A model generated the notes under the pieces. The model worked only from the letters and a program-made list of their open reading frames with translations. It made no database searches and was not told the origin of the DNA. A DNA stretch of 64,000 nt from an uncultured Paracoccus sp. (GTDB taxonomy: Bacteria > Pseudomonadota > Alphaproteobacteria > Rhodobacterales > Rhodobacteraceae), in contig CAKTBJ010000011.1 in NCBI GenBank assembly GCA_934533075.1, positions 1-64,000 of the forward strand, given 5' to 3'. Numbering within the stretch: position 1 is the first letter of the stretch; each line of letters starts with the position of its first letter. Shown piece by piece: positions 34,906-43,490 of this stretch. Made by a program: the position numbers and the translations under genes.

Positions 34906-36065
34906 TGCGGCTGGCGGCGGGGTTTCTGGACGATCCCGGCCTGCAAAGGGTGCTGGCGCTGCTGGATGGCGCCGGGCATCGCGGGCTGGTCGTCGGCGGC
35001 GCGGTGCGCAATGCGCTGCTGGGCCGGGATGTGACCGACCTCGACCTGGCCACCGATGCGCGGCCGGAGGCCGTGATGGCGCTGGCCGCGGGGGTCGGGC
35101 TGCGCGCCGTGCCCACCGGCATCGCGCATGGCACGGTGACGCTGATCGCCAACGGCACCCCCTTCGAGATCACCACCTTTCGCCGCGATGTCGCCACCGA
35201 CGGCCGCCGCGCCACGGTCGCCTTCACCACCGCGCTGGCCGAGGATGCGGCCCGGCGCGACTTTACCATGAACGCGCTTTATGCCGATGCCGCCGGCGCG
35301 GTCATCGACCCGCTGGGCGAGGGGCTGGCCGACCTGCGCGCCGGCCGGCTGCGCTTTGTCGGCGACCCCGATGCCCGCATCCGCGAGGACTATCTGCGCA
35401 TCCTGCGCTTTTTCCGCTTCCACGCCCATTACGGCCGCCCCGGTCGGGCCGATGCGGCCGCGCTGGCGGCCTGCGCGGCCGGGCGCGCGGGGCTGGCCCG
35501 CATCTCGCCCGAGCGGATCGGGGCCGAGATGCGCAAGCTGCTGGCCGCGCCCGATCCCTGCGAATCGCTGAAGCTGATGCGCGAGGCCGGGGTGCTGGCG
35601 CAGGTGCTGCCCGGCGCCGATGTCGGCGCCATGCCCGGCCTGATCGCGGCGGAATCGGCGGCGGGCGCCCCGCCGGACTGGCGGCGGCGGCTGCGGGCGC
35701 TCGATGCGCCCGAGGCGGCGACGCTGCTGCGCCTGTCGCGGGCCGAGACCCTGCACCTGCGCCGCCTCGCGGAGGCGCAGGACATGGGCGCCGCCGCCGC
35801 CGCCTTCCATCTTGGCCCCGACCTCGCCCGCGACGGCGTGCTGCTGGCCGAGGCTGCCGGCCGCGCCCCGCCGCCGGACTGGCCGGCCCTGATCGCGGTG
35901 GCAGAACCGCTGCCCGTCACCGCCGCCGACCTCGCGCCGCTGTCCGGCCCGGCGCTGGGCGCGGCGCTGAAACGCGCGCAAGCGGCCTGGATCGAATCGG
36001 GCTTTCGCGCCGCACCCGCCGACCTGATCGCGCGGGCACTGGAAACCGGCGGCGGCAAGGCATAG
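34905..36065 (+). CDS. cca: CCA tRNA nucleotidyltransferase
   Basis: The 386-residue protein adds or repairs the 3' CCA of tRNA. The class-II nucleotidyltransferase head shows LVVGGAVRNALLGRDVTDLDLAT (about 24-46) with the metal-binding DLD. RRDFTMNALY and EDYLRILRFFRFHA follow, as usual. The ATG directly follows the NUDIX stop (TGATG), so the genes are coupled. An alphaproteobacterial neighbour order NUDIX-cca is common. Confidence 0.92.
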   Translation: MRLAAGFLDDPGLQRVLALLDGAGHRGLVVGGAVRNALLGRDVTDLDLATDARPEAVMALAAGVGLRAVPTGIAHGTVTLIANGTPFEITTFRRDVATDGRRATVAFTTALAEDAARRDFTMNALYADAAGAVIDPLGEGLADLRAGRLRFVGDPDARIREDYLRILRFFRFHAHYGRPGRADAAALAACAAGRAGLARISPERIGAEMRKLLAAPDPCESLKLMREAGVLAQVLPGADVGAMPGLIAAESAAGAPPDWRRRLRALDAPEAATLLRLSRAETLHLRRLAEAQDMGAAAAAFHLGPDLARDGVLLAEAAGRAPPPDWPALIAVAEPLPVTAADLAPLSGPALGAALKRAQAAWIESGFRAAPADLIARALETGGGKA

Positions 36066-36074
36066 TTGGGCTGG

Positions 36075-37931
36075 ATGCTGCACGCCCGTTTCGCCCGCAT
36101 GATCGACGCCTTCCGCCCCGCGGACGGCCCGCCGCCCCGCAGCCTGCTGGCCTTTTTCGGCTGGTGCCTGCGCGGCAGCCGCAAGGGGCTGACGGTCGCC
36201 GCCGGCGCCTCTGCGCTGGCCGGCGCGGCGGATGTGGTCGCGGCGGCGCTGCTGGGCATGGTGGTCGATTCGATCACCACCTCCGGGCGCGAGGGCGTAT
36301 GGGCGGACAATCTGGGCATCATCCTGCTGTTCGCCGGCTTCTTCCTGATCGTGCGGCCGGCGATCTCGGGCCTCTCCACCGCCTCGTCCAGCGTGATCGT
36401 GGGGCCGAACGTGCTGCCCCTGGTGCTGTCGCGGCTGCATCGCTGGACGATGGGCCAGTCTGTCAGCTTCTTCGACAACGACTTCGCCGGCCGCATCGCG
36501 CAAAAGCAGATGCAGACGGCGCGGGCGGTCACGGATGTGGCCTCCGAGATGGTCAACACCGTCACCTTCGCGCTGGCGGCGGTGCTGGGTTCGGCCATGT
36601 TCCTGATCGGCGTCGATCTGGTCGGGGCCATCGCGCTGGTGCTGTGGCTGGGCGCCTATGTCGCGCTGATCCGGTTTTTCCTGCCCCGCATCCGCGAGCG
36701 TTCGGCTCGCCGCGCCTCGGCCCGCGCGATGGTGACCGGGCAGGTCGTCGACACCATCACCAACATCAAGACCGTCAAGCTGTTCGCCCATGCCGAGCAC
36801 GAGGACCGCGCCGCCCTGGGCGCCATGATGGGCTTTCGCGAGCGCGCGCTGGATTTCGGCGTGGTCAGCACGCATTTCCGCGTGGCGCTGATGGGGCTGT
36901 CCGGCGTGCTGCCGGTGCTGCTGGTCGGGCTGTCGGTCTCGCTGTGGCAGCGGGGGATGGCGACGGCGGGCGACGTGGCCGCCGCCGGCGCGATCTCGAT
37001 GCGTCTGGCGCAGATGACCGGCTGGGTCAGCATGGCGCTGATGTCGATGTGGGGCAGTATCGGCGAGGTCGAGGACGGCATGCGCACCCTGGCCCCGCCG
37101 CATGACCTGGCCGACGCGCCCGATGCCGGCCGGCTGGGCCGGGTCAGCGGCCGGATGGATTTCGACCATGTGGATTTCACCTATGGCCGGGGCGAGGGCG
37201 GGGTGCAGGACCTGGACCTGCATGTCGCGCCGGGCGAGCGGGTGGGCATCGTCGGCGCCTCCGGGGCCGGCAAGTCCACGCTGGTCGCGCTGCTGCTGCG
37301 GCTCTACGACGTGGAAAAGGGCGCGATCCGGCTGGACGGCCACGATCTGCGCGACGTGACGCAGGAAAGCCTGCGCCGCAATATCGGCATGGTCACGCAG
37401 GAAACCGCGCTGTTCAACCGCTCGGCGCGCGAGAATATCCTTTACGGCCGCCCCGACGCCACCGAGGCCGAGATGATCGCCGCCGCCCGCGCCGCCGAGG
37501 CGCATGAGTTCATCCTCGGGCTGAAGGACAACGCCGGGCGCACCGGCTACGAGGCGCATCTGGGCGAGCGGGGGGTCAAGCTGTCGGGCGGGCAGCGCCA
37601 GCGGATCGCGCTGGCCCGCGCCTTCATCAAGGATGCGCCGATCCTGGTGCTGGACGAGGCCACCAGCGCGCTGGACAGCGAGGTCGAGGCCGCGATCCAG
37701 CAGGCGCTGGGCCGGGTGATGACCGGCAAGACCGTGCTGGCCATCGCGCACCGCCTGTCCACCATCGCCGAGATGGACCGCATCATCGTCATGGACCAGG
37801 GCCGCATCGTCGAGCAGGGCAGCCATGCCGAATTGCTGGCGCTTGGCGGCCTCTATGCGCGCTACTGGTCGCGGCAGTCGGGCGGCTTCCTGGGCACCGA
37901 TCCCGATCTGGACACGGCGGCGGGCGCATGA
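36075..37931 (+). CDS. ABC transporter, fused permease and ATP-binding protein (exporter type)
   Basis: The 618-residue protein has a six-helix type-IV membrane domain (about 25-335) followed by an ATPase domain: Walker A GASGAGKST, signature LSGGQRQRIALARA, Walker B LVLDEATSALDS and an H-loop in AIAHRLSTI. It probably works as a homodimeric lipid or drug exporter; the substrate is unknown. I start at the ATG 36075; a TTG at 36066, directly after the cca stop, is an alternative. It overlaps the methyltransferase gene by four bases. Confidence 0.92.
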   Translation: MLHARFARMIDAFRPADGPPPRSLLAFFGWCLRGSRKGLTVAAGASALAGAADVVAAALLGMVVDSITTSGREGVWADNLGIILLFAGFFLIVRPAISGLSTASSSVIVGPNVLPLVLSRLHRWTMGQSVSFFDNDFAGRIAQKQMQTARAVTDVASEMVNTVTFALAAVLGSAMFLIGVDLVGAIALVLWLGAYVALIRFFLPRIRERSARRASARAMVTGQVVDTITNIKTVKLFAHAEHEDRAALGAMMGFRERALDFGVVSTHFRVALMGLSGVLPVLLVGLSVSLWQRGMATAGDVAAAGAISMRLAQMTGWVSMALMSMWGSIGEVEDGMRTLAPPHDLADAPDAGRLGRVSGRMDFDHVDFTYGRGEGGVQDLDLHVAPGERVGIVGASGAGKSTLVALLLRLYDVEKGAIRLDGHDLRDVTQESLRRNIGMVTQETALFNRSARENILYGRPDATEAEMIAAARAAEAHEFILGLKDNAGRTGYEAHLGERGVKLSGGQRQRIALARAFIKDAPILVLDEATSALDSEVEAAIQQALGRVMTGKTVLAIAHRLSTIAEMDRIIVMDQGRIVEQGSHAELLALGGLYARYWSRQSGGFLGTDPDLDTAAGA

Positions 37932-39181
37932 GCCTGTGGCAGGTCGAACGGCTGGGCCGGCGCGGCGACGGCGTGGCGGTGGACGCCGCCGGTGCCCGCG
38001 CGCTGGCGCCGCTGACCCTGCCGGGCGAGGCGATCGAGGGCGAGGCCGTCCCCGCCGGTGGCGGCCTGGCCCGCATTGCCCAGCCGCGCATCGTGACGCC
38101 CTCGCCGCAGCGGGTGGCGGCGCCCTGCCGGCATTTCCGGGCCTGCGGCGGCTGTGCGCTGATGCATGCCTCGGATGATTTCGTGGCCGGCTGGAAGGTC
38201 GAGGTGGTCGAGCAGGCCCTTGTCGCGCAAGGCATCGCCGTGCGCGCCACGGGGCTGGCGACCTCGCCCGCGCGGTCGCGCCGGCGGGCGGTGCTGGCGG
38301 GGCGGCGGCTGAAATCCGGGCCGGTGGTCGGGTTCCATGCGCGGGCCTCGGACCAGCTGGTGCCGATCGCGGATTGCATGGTGCTGCGCCCGGCGATCAT
38401 GGCGGCGCTGCCCGACCTGCGCGCTCTGACCGGCCTCGTCGCCGCGCGCGGGCAGGAGGTGGGCATCAGCGTGACCGAGACCGAAACGGGCCTCGACATC
38501 GCGCTCCGCGGTGGCAAGGCGGTGGATGCGGCGCTGGTGGCCGAACTGGCCGCTCTGGCGGCGCGCGCCGGCTGGGCGCGGATCAGCTGGGGCGGCGCGG
38601 GGCAGGGCGAGGGGCTGACCCGGCGCGCGCCCGTGCTGGCGCTGGGCCGGGTGCGGGTGGTGCCGCCGCCGGCGGCGTTTCTTCAGGCCACGGCCGAGGG
38701 CGAGGCCGCCCTGCGCGCCGTCGTGCTGGAGGGGGTCGCGGGCGCCCGGCGGGTGGCGGACCTCTATTGCGGCATCGGCACCTTCGCGCTGCCCATCGCC
38801 GCGCGTGCCGAGGTGCATGGCGTCGAGGGGCTGGCCCCGGCGCTGAAGGCGCTGGACGCCGCCTGGCGCGCGGCGCCGGGCCTGCAACGGGTCACGACCG
38901 AGGCCCGCGACCTCGCCCGCCGGCCGCTGCTGGCCGACGAGCTGGCCCGGTTCGACGCCGTGGTGGTCGATCCGCCGCGCGCCGGGGCCGAGGCGCAGGC
39001 GCAGGCCCTTGCGCAATCGCGGGTCGGGCGGATCGTCTGGGTCTCCTGCGATCCGGTGCCATTCGCCCGCGACATGCGCATCCTGACCGGCGCCGGTTAT
39101 CGGATCGAAAGCCTGCGCGTGGTCGATCAATTCCGCTGGTCGCCGCATGTCGAAATGGTTTGCATTCTAAACAAATACTAG
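37928..39181 (+). CDS. RlmD/TrmA-family RNA (uracil-5-)-methyltransferase with [4Fe-4S] site
   Basis: The 417-residue protein has iron-sulfur cysteines at 67, 73 and 76 (CRHFRACGGC), plus one near 148 (IADC). The SAM-binding motif is DLYCGIGTFALPIA. VVVDPPRAG follows, and nucleophile Cys374 is in VSCDP. It methylates C5 of a uridine in 23S rRNA or tRNA; which one cannot be told. A full N-terminal TRAM domain (GRRGDGVAVDAAG) is present. It is the last gene of the run starting at hslO. Confidence 0.9.
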   Translation: MSLWQVERLGRRGDGVAVDAAGARALAPLTLPGEAIEGEAVPAGGGLARIAQPRIVTPSPQRVAAPCRHFRACGGCALMHASDDFVAGWKVEVVEQALVAQGIAVRATGLATSPARSRRRAVLAGRRLKSGPVVGFHARASDQLVPIADCMVLRPAIMAALPDLRALTGLVAARGQEVGISVTETETGLDIALRGGKAVDAALVAELAALAARAGWARISWGGAGQGEGLTRRAPVLALGRVRVVPPPAAFLQATAEGEAALRAVVLEGVAGARRVADLYCGIGTFALPIAARAEVHGVEGLAPALKALDAAWRAAPGLQRVTTEARDLARRPLLADELARFDAVVVDPPRAGAEAQAQALAQSRVGRIVWVSCDPVPFARDMRILTGAGYRIESLRVVDQFRWSPHVEMVCILNKY

Positions 39182-39250
39182 GCGCTGCCCCGCCTCCCGT
39201 GGTAAAGCCTGCGGAAAGCAAATCGCGAAACGCGACGATTCGGGGCAGTG

Positions 39251-39784
39251 ATGATTCGGGTATTCCGTGCATTTCTCGGTGCGGCCATTCTGGCCGCCCT
39301 GGCCGCCTGCGGTGGGGCGGAGCCTGACGGTCCGCCGGCCTCGGCCAACAAGTTCCGCGACTATTACGGCCCGCGCGTGACCCAGGTGGTGGTCAACAAG
39401 GGCCAGCGGCGCATGTATCTGATGCATGGGCAGGAGGTGCTGAAGCAGTATCGCATCGACCTCGGCTTCCAGCCGGCCGGGCACAAGACCCGCGAGGGCG
39501 ACGGCAAGACGCCGGAAGGGGTCTATTTCATCGACCGGATGAATCCGTCCTCCAGCTATCACCTGTCGCTGGGCGTATCCTATCCCAATCCCGCGGATCG
39601 GGAGCGTGCGCGGCTGATGGGGGTTTCTCCGGGCGGCGACATCATGGTCCACGGCCGCGGCCGCTATGGCAATGCGGTCGGGAAAAAGGACTGGACCGCC
39701 GGCTGCATCGCGGTCAGCGACGGCGAGATCGAGGAGATCTACGCCATGCTGCGCCCCGGCGTGCCCATCGTCATCTATCCCTGA
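39251..39784 (+). CDS. L,D-transpeptidase family lipoprotein
   Basis: The 177-residue protein starts with a lipoprotein signal (LGAAILAALAACGG; lipid on Cys at about 20). The YkuD catalytic segment MVHGRGRYGNAVGKKDWTAG runs into nucleophile Cys152, with the conserved CIAVSD. YkuD enzymes make 3-3 peptidoglycan crosslinks or attach proteins to murein. The ATG 39251 follows a GTG at 39248. It converges on the CAP-domain gene, with repeats between them. Confidence 0.9.
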   Translation: MIRVFRAFLGAAILAALAACGGAEPDGPPASANKFRDYYGPRVTQVVVNKGQRRMYLMHGQEVLKQYRIDLGFQPAGHKTREGDGKTPEGVYFIDRMNPSSSYHLSLGVSYPNPADRERARLMGVSPGGDIMVHGRGRYGNAVGKKDWTAGCIAVSDGEIEEIYAMLRPGVPIVIYP

Positions 39785-39844
39785 CGGGCGGGTTGTGGGG
39801 GTGAATGGCGCCGCCGCCCCTCCCTGACGGGGACGTGGGCAAAT

Positions 39845-39864
39845 GGTGCGTGTGAACACGCACC
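39845..39864. repeat. GGTGCGTG palindrome
   Basis: GGTGCGTGTGAACACGCACC, with perfect 9-bp arms, is followed by CTACGGTG. It lies 61 bp after the L,D-transpeptidase stop and 97 bp before the next palindrome. Confidence 0.85.
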
Positions 39865-39941
39865 CTACGGTGCCCCGCCGAAATCCGATGCCTCTCCGTT
39901 CTCCCGCGCTTCGCGGGATTGCGGCGCCTCGGCGGCCGCAG

Positions 39942-40042
39942 GGTGCGTGCTCACACGCACCGTCCCGCCTCGCGCCCCGACGACCACGCAGACTTATCCA
40001 CGCCCGGAGACCCCCACAGGAGTCGGAGGGGGTGGGTAAGTC
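39942..40042. repeat. Composite of GGTGCGTG palindrome and DnaA-box-like element (copy 3)
   Basis: GGTGCGTGCTCACACGCACC (39942-39961) is followed by a spacer of about 30 bp containing TCCCGC and CGACCACGCA. The 52-bp element GACTTATCCACG...GGTAAGTC (39991-40042) comes next. The layout matches 28482-28583 almost base for base. The gap 39785-40116 contains this composite, the palindrome at 39845 and a terminator, and no gene. Confidence 0.85.
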
Positions 40043-40064
40043 GGGCCACAGGCGCCGCGCCATG

Positions 40065-40090
40065 AAAAAGCCCGCCTTGCGACGGGCTTT
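40065..40090 (-). terminator. Rho-independent terminator of the CAP-domain gene
   Basis: On the minus strand, AAAGCCCG and CGGGCTTT form the stem, followed by a T-run (AAAAA at 40065-40069 on the plus strand). It lies 27 bases after the stop codon. Confidence 0.8.
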
Positions 40091-40116
40091 CGGCCTTGCG
40101 GGGCGGCGCGCCGCGA

Positions 40117-40626
40117 TCAGGAGGCGGTCAGCAGCACCCACCAGATCTTGCGCGACGGCTCCTGATACCACGACACGCCCAGCGCCCGCGCGGTCGGGTC
40201 CATGATGATGTCGCGGGTATCGCGCGAGGCCATCCAGGCGTTCAGCGTCGCCATGTCGTTCTCGTAGCTTTCCGAGATCGCCTCGCCCACCAGCACGCCC
40301 GGATAGCCGGCGCGGCGCACGCGGTCCGGCGGCGACGAGCCGTCCGAGCCGAAATGCCAGGCCCGGTTCTGCGCCGCCATGTCGCGCGCATGCGCCAGCG
40401 CGGCATTGCCCAGCGCGGGGTCCAGCACCAGCGGCCCCAGCCCGCTTTGCGCGCGCAGCTGGTTGACCTGCGCCAGCACGCGCGGCGCGATCTGGGTGGC
40501 CTCGCGGGCGGTGATGGTATAGGCGACCGGCAGCGGCTGGCCGTCGGGACCGAGTTCCGGCGCGGGCGCGGTGGCGCAGGCGGCCAGCAGCAGGGCGCCG
40601 GCCAGCGCGAGGGCAGAGCGTTTCAT
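40117..40626 (-). CDS. CAP/SCP-domain lipoprotein
   Basis: The 169-residue protein starts with a lipoprotein signal (ALALAGALLLAAC). A CAP/SCP domain follows: LAQVNQLRAQSGLGPLVLDP, LAHARDMAAQNRAWHFGSDG (His of the CAP cavity) and GEAISES. Bacterial CAP proteins are extracytoplasmic and of uncertain function. The second of two adjacent ATGs is preferred because GGTGAG is then six bases away. It is divergent from the second L,D-transpeptidase gene across a 296-bp gap with TTGACC/GATAGC-like promoter elements near 40660. Confidence 0.85.
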   Translation of the reverse strand: MKRSALALAGALLLAACATAPAPELGPDGQPLPVAYTITAREATQIAPRVLAQVNQLRAQSGLGPLVLDPALGNAALAHARDMAAQNRAWHFGSDGSSPPDRVRRAGYPGVLVGEAISESYENDMATLNAWMASRDTRDIIMDPTARALGVSWYQEPSRKIWWVLLTAS

Positions 40627-40922
40627 CATCGGCTCACCGTCCTTCATGAGTCTTGTTTTGCTTGACCCGATCCGATAGCGAAACCGGCCCCCGGCTTCAA
40701 ACGCAACCACTGCAATTTCGCGTGAGAATGCCGTTCTGTGGCCCGCCTGCTGCACCTTTCCGGCAAATTCCGTGCCAGACTGGCTTATGACGCCGGTTTG
40801 AATTGCTCCAGGGCGGCGGCGGATATACGCGCAGGATCAGCACGGCCTCGCTCGGGCGGGGCCGGTGGATACAGCCAAGGCCGCGCCCCCCGAGGCAAGA
40901 CGGCCGAATTGAGGAGACGATG

Positions 40923-41585
40923 ATGAGCAAGGATAGCATGACAGGCGTCAGCCGACGCGGGTTCATGGCCGCCGCCGCCGGTGGCGTGACCGCCGGTCTG
41001 GCGCTGCCGGCCTTCGGCCAGCAGATCGACCCCTATACCGGCCAGATGCAGGTCCAGCAGGGCGCGGGCGGCGCCACCCCGGACGCCGGCGTGGTGCAAT
41101 ACGATGCCGAACAGGACGCGCGGCGCAACATCTCCAGCTTCCGCATGCATCAGGACTGGCGCGAGTTCTTTCCCAGCCTGACCAATGGCTGCATCCTGTG
41201 CGACTTCACGTCGCGCACCGTGACCTTCTGGGGCGAGGACGGCGTGACCTGGCGGGTCTATCCCTCGTCGATTCCGGTCTCGGACGACCTCAGCCGCCGC
41301 GGCCGGTCCGAGATCATCAAGAAGGTCGAAGGCCCCAGCTGGGCGCCGACCCCCTCGATGAAGGCCCGCAATCCCGACTGGCCGGATTTCGTGCCGCCCG
41401 GCCCGGACAATCCGATGGGCACGCATGCGCTCTGGCTCAGCTGGGAATATTACCGCATCCACGGCACCCATGACACGCGCAAGATCGGGCGCCGGTCCTC
41501 GAACGGCTGCGTGGGCCTCTACAACGAACACATCAAGGAGCTGTTCGGCCTGTCCAGGATCGGCACGCAGGTGCTGATCATCTGA
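40923..41585 (+). CDS. Tat-exported L,D-transpeptidase
   Basis: The 220-residue protein starts with a twin-arginine signal (SRRGFMAAAAGG...ALPAFG). The catalytic YkuD segment GTHDTRKIGRRSSNGCVGLY has nucleophile Cys196, with the HG histidine a few residues before. ALWLSWEYYRIHG is the usual approach. It has good GAGGAG spacing to the second of two ATGs. This is the second L,D-transpeptidase within 2 kb but is unlike the lipoprotein one, so this is not a recent duplication. Confidence 0.9.
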   Translation: MSKDSMTGVSRRGFMAAAAGGVTAGLALPAFGQQIDPYTGQMQVQQGAGGATPDAGVVQYDAEQDARRNISSFRMHQDWREFFPSLTNGCILCDFTSRTVTFWGEDGVTWRVYPSSIPVSDDLSRRGRSEIIKKVEGPSWAPTPSMKARNPDWPDFVPPGPDNPMGTHALWLSWEYYRIHGTHDTRKIGRRSSNGCVGLYNEHIKELFGLSRIGTQVLII

Positions 41586-41606
41586 CCGGCACGCGGTTTC
41601 GGCGCG

Positions 41607-41632
41607 AAAAGGGGGCTGCGGCCCCCTTCTTC
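41607..41632. terminator. Terminator shared by the L,D-transpeptidase gene and hemH
   Basis: AAAAGGGGGC-TGCG-GCCCCCTTCTTC forms a strong hairpin in the short gap between the converging genes. The hemH stop lies at its edge. The A-rich left flank would give a U-tract on the minus strand. Confidence 0.75.
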
Positions 41633-42656
41633 ATGTCCAGCCGGCGAGGTTGTCGGCGATCAGGTCGGTCAGCATGGCGATATGCAGGGGATCGTCGTTC
41701 AGGCAGGGAATATAGGTGAACCGCTGCCCGCCGGCCGCCTTGAAGGCGTCCTGGATCTCGCCCTGGATTTCCTCCAGCGTCTCGATGCAGTCGGTGGCGA
41801 AGGCGGGCGAGATCACGGCGATGTCGGTGATCCCCTGCCGGGCCAGGTCCGCCACATGCTCGACCGTATAGGGGCGCAGCCATTCCTCGCTGCCGAAGAC
41901 CGACTGGAAGGTGGTGTCGATGCGGTCCGCCTCCCAGCCCAGCGCCGCGCGCAGCAGCCGCGTGGTCTTCCGGCATTGGCAATGATAGGGATCGCCCTCC
42001 TCAAGATAGCGTTTCGGCATGCCGTGATAGCTGGCGACCAGTTTCTGCGGCCGGTGCCCGTCCAGCCCGCGCGTGACGGAATCCGCCAGCGCCGCGATAT
42101 AGTCGGGGCGGTCGAAATAGGCCGGCACCGTGCGCACCGAGGGCTGCCATTTCTGCTTCATCAGCGCGCGGAAAAGCTGGTCGTTGGCGGTGGCGGTGGT
42201 GGCGCCGGCATATTGCGGATAAAGCGGCAGGAACACGATGCGCCGGCAGCCGGCGGCGGTCATCTTCTCCAGCACCGATTGCGTCGAGGGATTGCCATAG
42301 CGCATGCAAAAATCGACCAGCACGTCATCCCCCCAGCGGGCGGCGCAGGCGGTTTGCAGCGCGGCGATCTGGCGCTTGGTCAGCGTCAGCATCGGGCTTT
42401 CGTTGGCCTCCTCGTTCCAGATCAGCTTGTAATTGGCGCCCGAGGTGAAGGGGCGCTTGGTCAGGATGATCCCCTGCAATATCGGCTGCCATTTCCACCA
42501 CGGATAGTCGATCACCCGCTTGTCGGAGAGGAATTCGTTCAGATAGCGCCGCATCGACCAATAGTCGTAGCCGTCCGGCGTGCCGAGATTGGCGACCAGC
42601 ACGCCGATGCGTTCGCGCGGCAGGGCGGGGTGGTTGGCGGGGGCGTGCTGGGTCAC
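41631..42656 (-). CDS. hemH: Ferrochelatase
   Basis: The 341-residue enzyme inserts Fe2+ into protoporphyrin IX. Motifs are VLVANLGTPDGYDYWSMRRY near the N-terminus, FCMRYGNPS, FLPLYPQYAG (metal/porphyrin site), SYHGMPKRY with the catalytic His, TTFQSVFGSEEWLRPYT, and SPAFATDCIETLEE with the catalytic Glu. The GTG start is supported by AGGAG six bases upstream and overlaps the preceding methyltransferase stop (GTGA). Confidence 0.95.
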   Translation of the reverse strand: MTQHAPANHPALPRERIGVLVANLGTPDGYDYWSMRRYLNEFLSDKRVIDYPWWKWQPILQGIILTKRPFTSGANYKLIWNEEANESPMLTLTKRQIAALQTACAARWGDDVLVDFCMRYGNPSTQSVLEKMTAAGCRRIVFLPLYPQYAGATTATANDQLFRALMKQKWQPSVRTVPAYFDRPDYIAALADSVTRGLDGHRPQKLVASYHGMPKRYLEEGDPYHCQCRKTTRLLRAALGWEADRIDTTFQSVFGSEEWLRPYTVEHVADLARQGITDIAVISPAFATDCIETLEEIQGEIQDAFKAAGGQRFTYIPCLNDDPLHIAMLTDLIADNLAGWT

Positions 42657-43477
42657 GGCGTGCTCCTGGCATTGAGGGCCGCGGCCAGCGACGTGCGGGC
42701 CGAGCCGGGGCGGAGGGGTTTTTGCTGGTTTTCCGACGGCGCCCAGCCGGTCAGGAAGATCAGGTCGAAACGGGCCAGAACCCGGCCCGGCGCATCCGGG
42801 TCGGGATTGGCGGCGGCGTAGATTTCCGCCGCGCGGGCAAGGACGGTGCGGCGTGTCGGGTGGCGCAGGCGGTCGGCCAAGGCATTGTTTTCGCCCATGT
42901 CCCGCAGGTCCCGCATCAGGTGCAGCGCGTCGCGATAGCTGGCCTGCTGGCTGACCAGATCGGCCACCGGCAGCGCCAGGCCGCCCCGCGCCAGCAGCCC
43001 GCCGAGGTCGCGGATCTCGGCCATCGGCAGCACGCGGGGCGAGGCACCGCCGCTGACCTCGGCCTCGGCCTGCATCAGCGCGGCGCGCAGCGGGGCGAGG
43101 GTCTCGCCGCCGGGCAGGGCGGCCAGGAACAGCCCGTCGGGGCGCAGGGCGCGGGCCGATTGCACGATCTGGCCCACCGGGTCGTCGGCCCAGTGCAGCG
43201 ACATGGCGTGAACGATCAGGTCATGCGCGCCGGGTTCGAGGTCCAGCCGGTCCTCGTCGGGCAGGATGCGGGCATCGGGGCGCAGGTCGGCCCAGAATTC
43301 CGGCCAGCCGGTGACGATGGCGGGATTCGTAAAGGTTCGGTTAACCTCTGCCAGCCTATCCTCGACTTCGAGGCGGGCGATTCGGTGCAGGAAATCGGCC
43401 GGTCGGGCGGACCGGCGGGCACGGGCACGATGCTGGCTCAGAGCCGCACGGTCGGTCAGGCGGCGCGGCGATGGCAT
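42653..43477 (-). CDS. BioC/NDUFAF5-like SAM-dependent methyltransferase-fold protein
   Basis: The 274-residue protein starts PSPRRLTDRAALSQHRARA, like alphaproteobacterial relatives of the mitochondrial complex-I assembly factor NDUFAF5. It contains DLIVHAMSLHWADDPVGQI and LRPDGLFLAALPGGETLAPL, typical of the BioC/NDUFAF5 branch. The N-terminal glycine motif is weak (PDARILPDED), so SAM binding may be atypical. The ATG 43492 would add five residues and overlap the divergent comF start. It is coupled to hemH. Confidence 0.75.
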   Translation of the reverse strand: MPSPRRLTDRAALSQHRARARRSARPADFLHRIARLEVEDRLAEVNRTFTNPAIVTGWPEFWADLRPDARILPDEDRLDLEPGAHDLIVHAMSLHWADDPVGQIVQSARALRPDGLFLAALPGGETLAPLRAALMQAEAEVSGGASPRVLPMAEIRDLGGLLARGGLALPVADLVSQQASYRDALHLMRDLRDMGENNALADRLRHPTRRTVLARAAEIYAAANPDPDAPGRVLARFDLIFLTGWAPSENQQKPLRPGSARTSLAAALNARSTP

Positions 43478-43490
43478 GGAGGCGGGCGAC

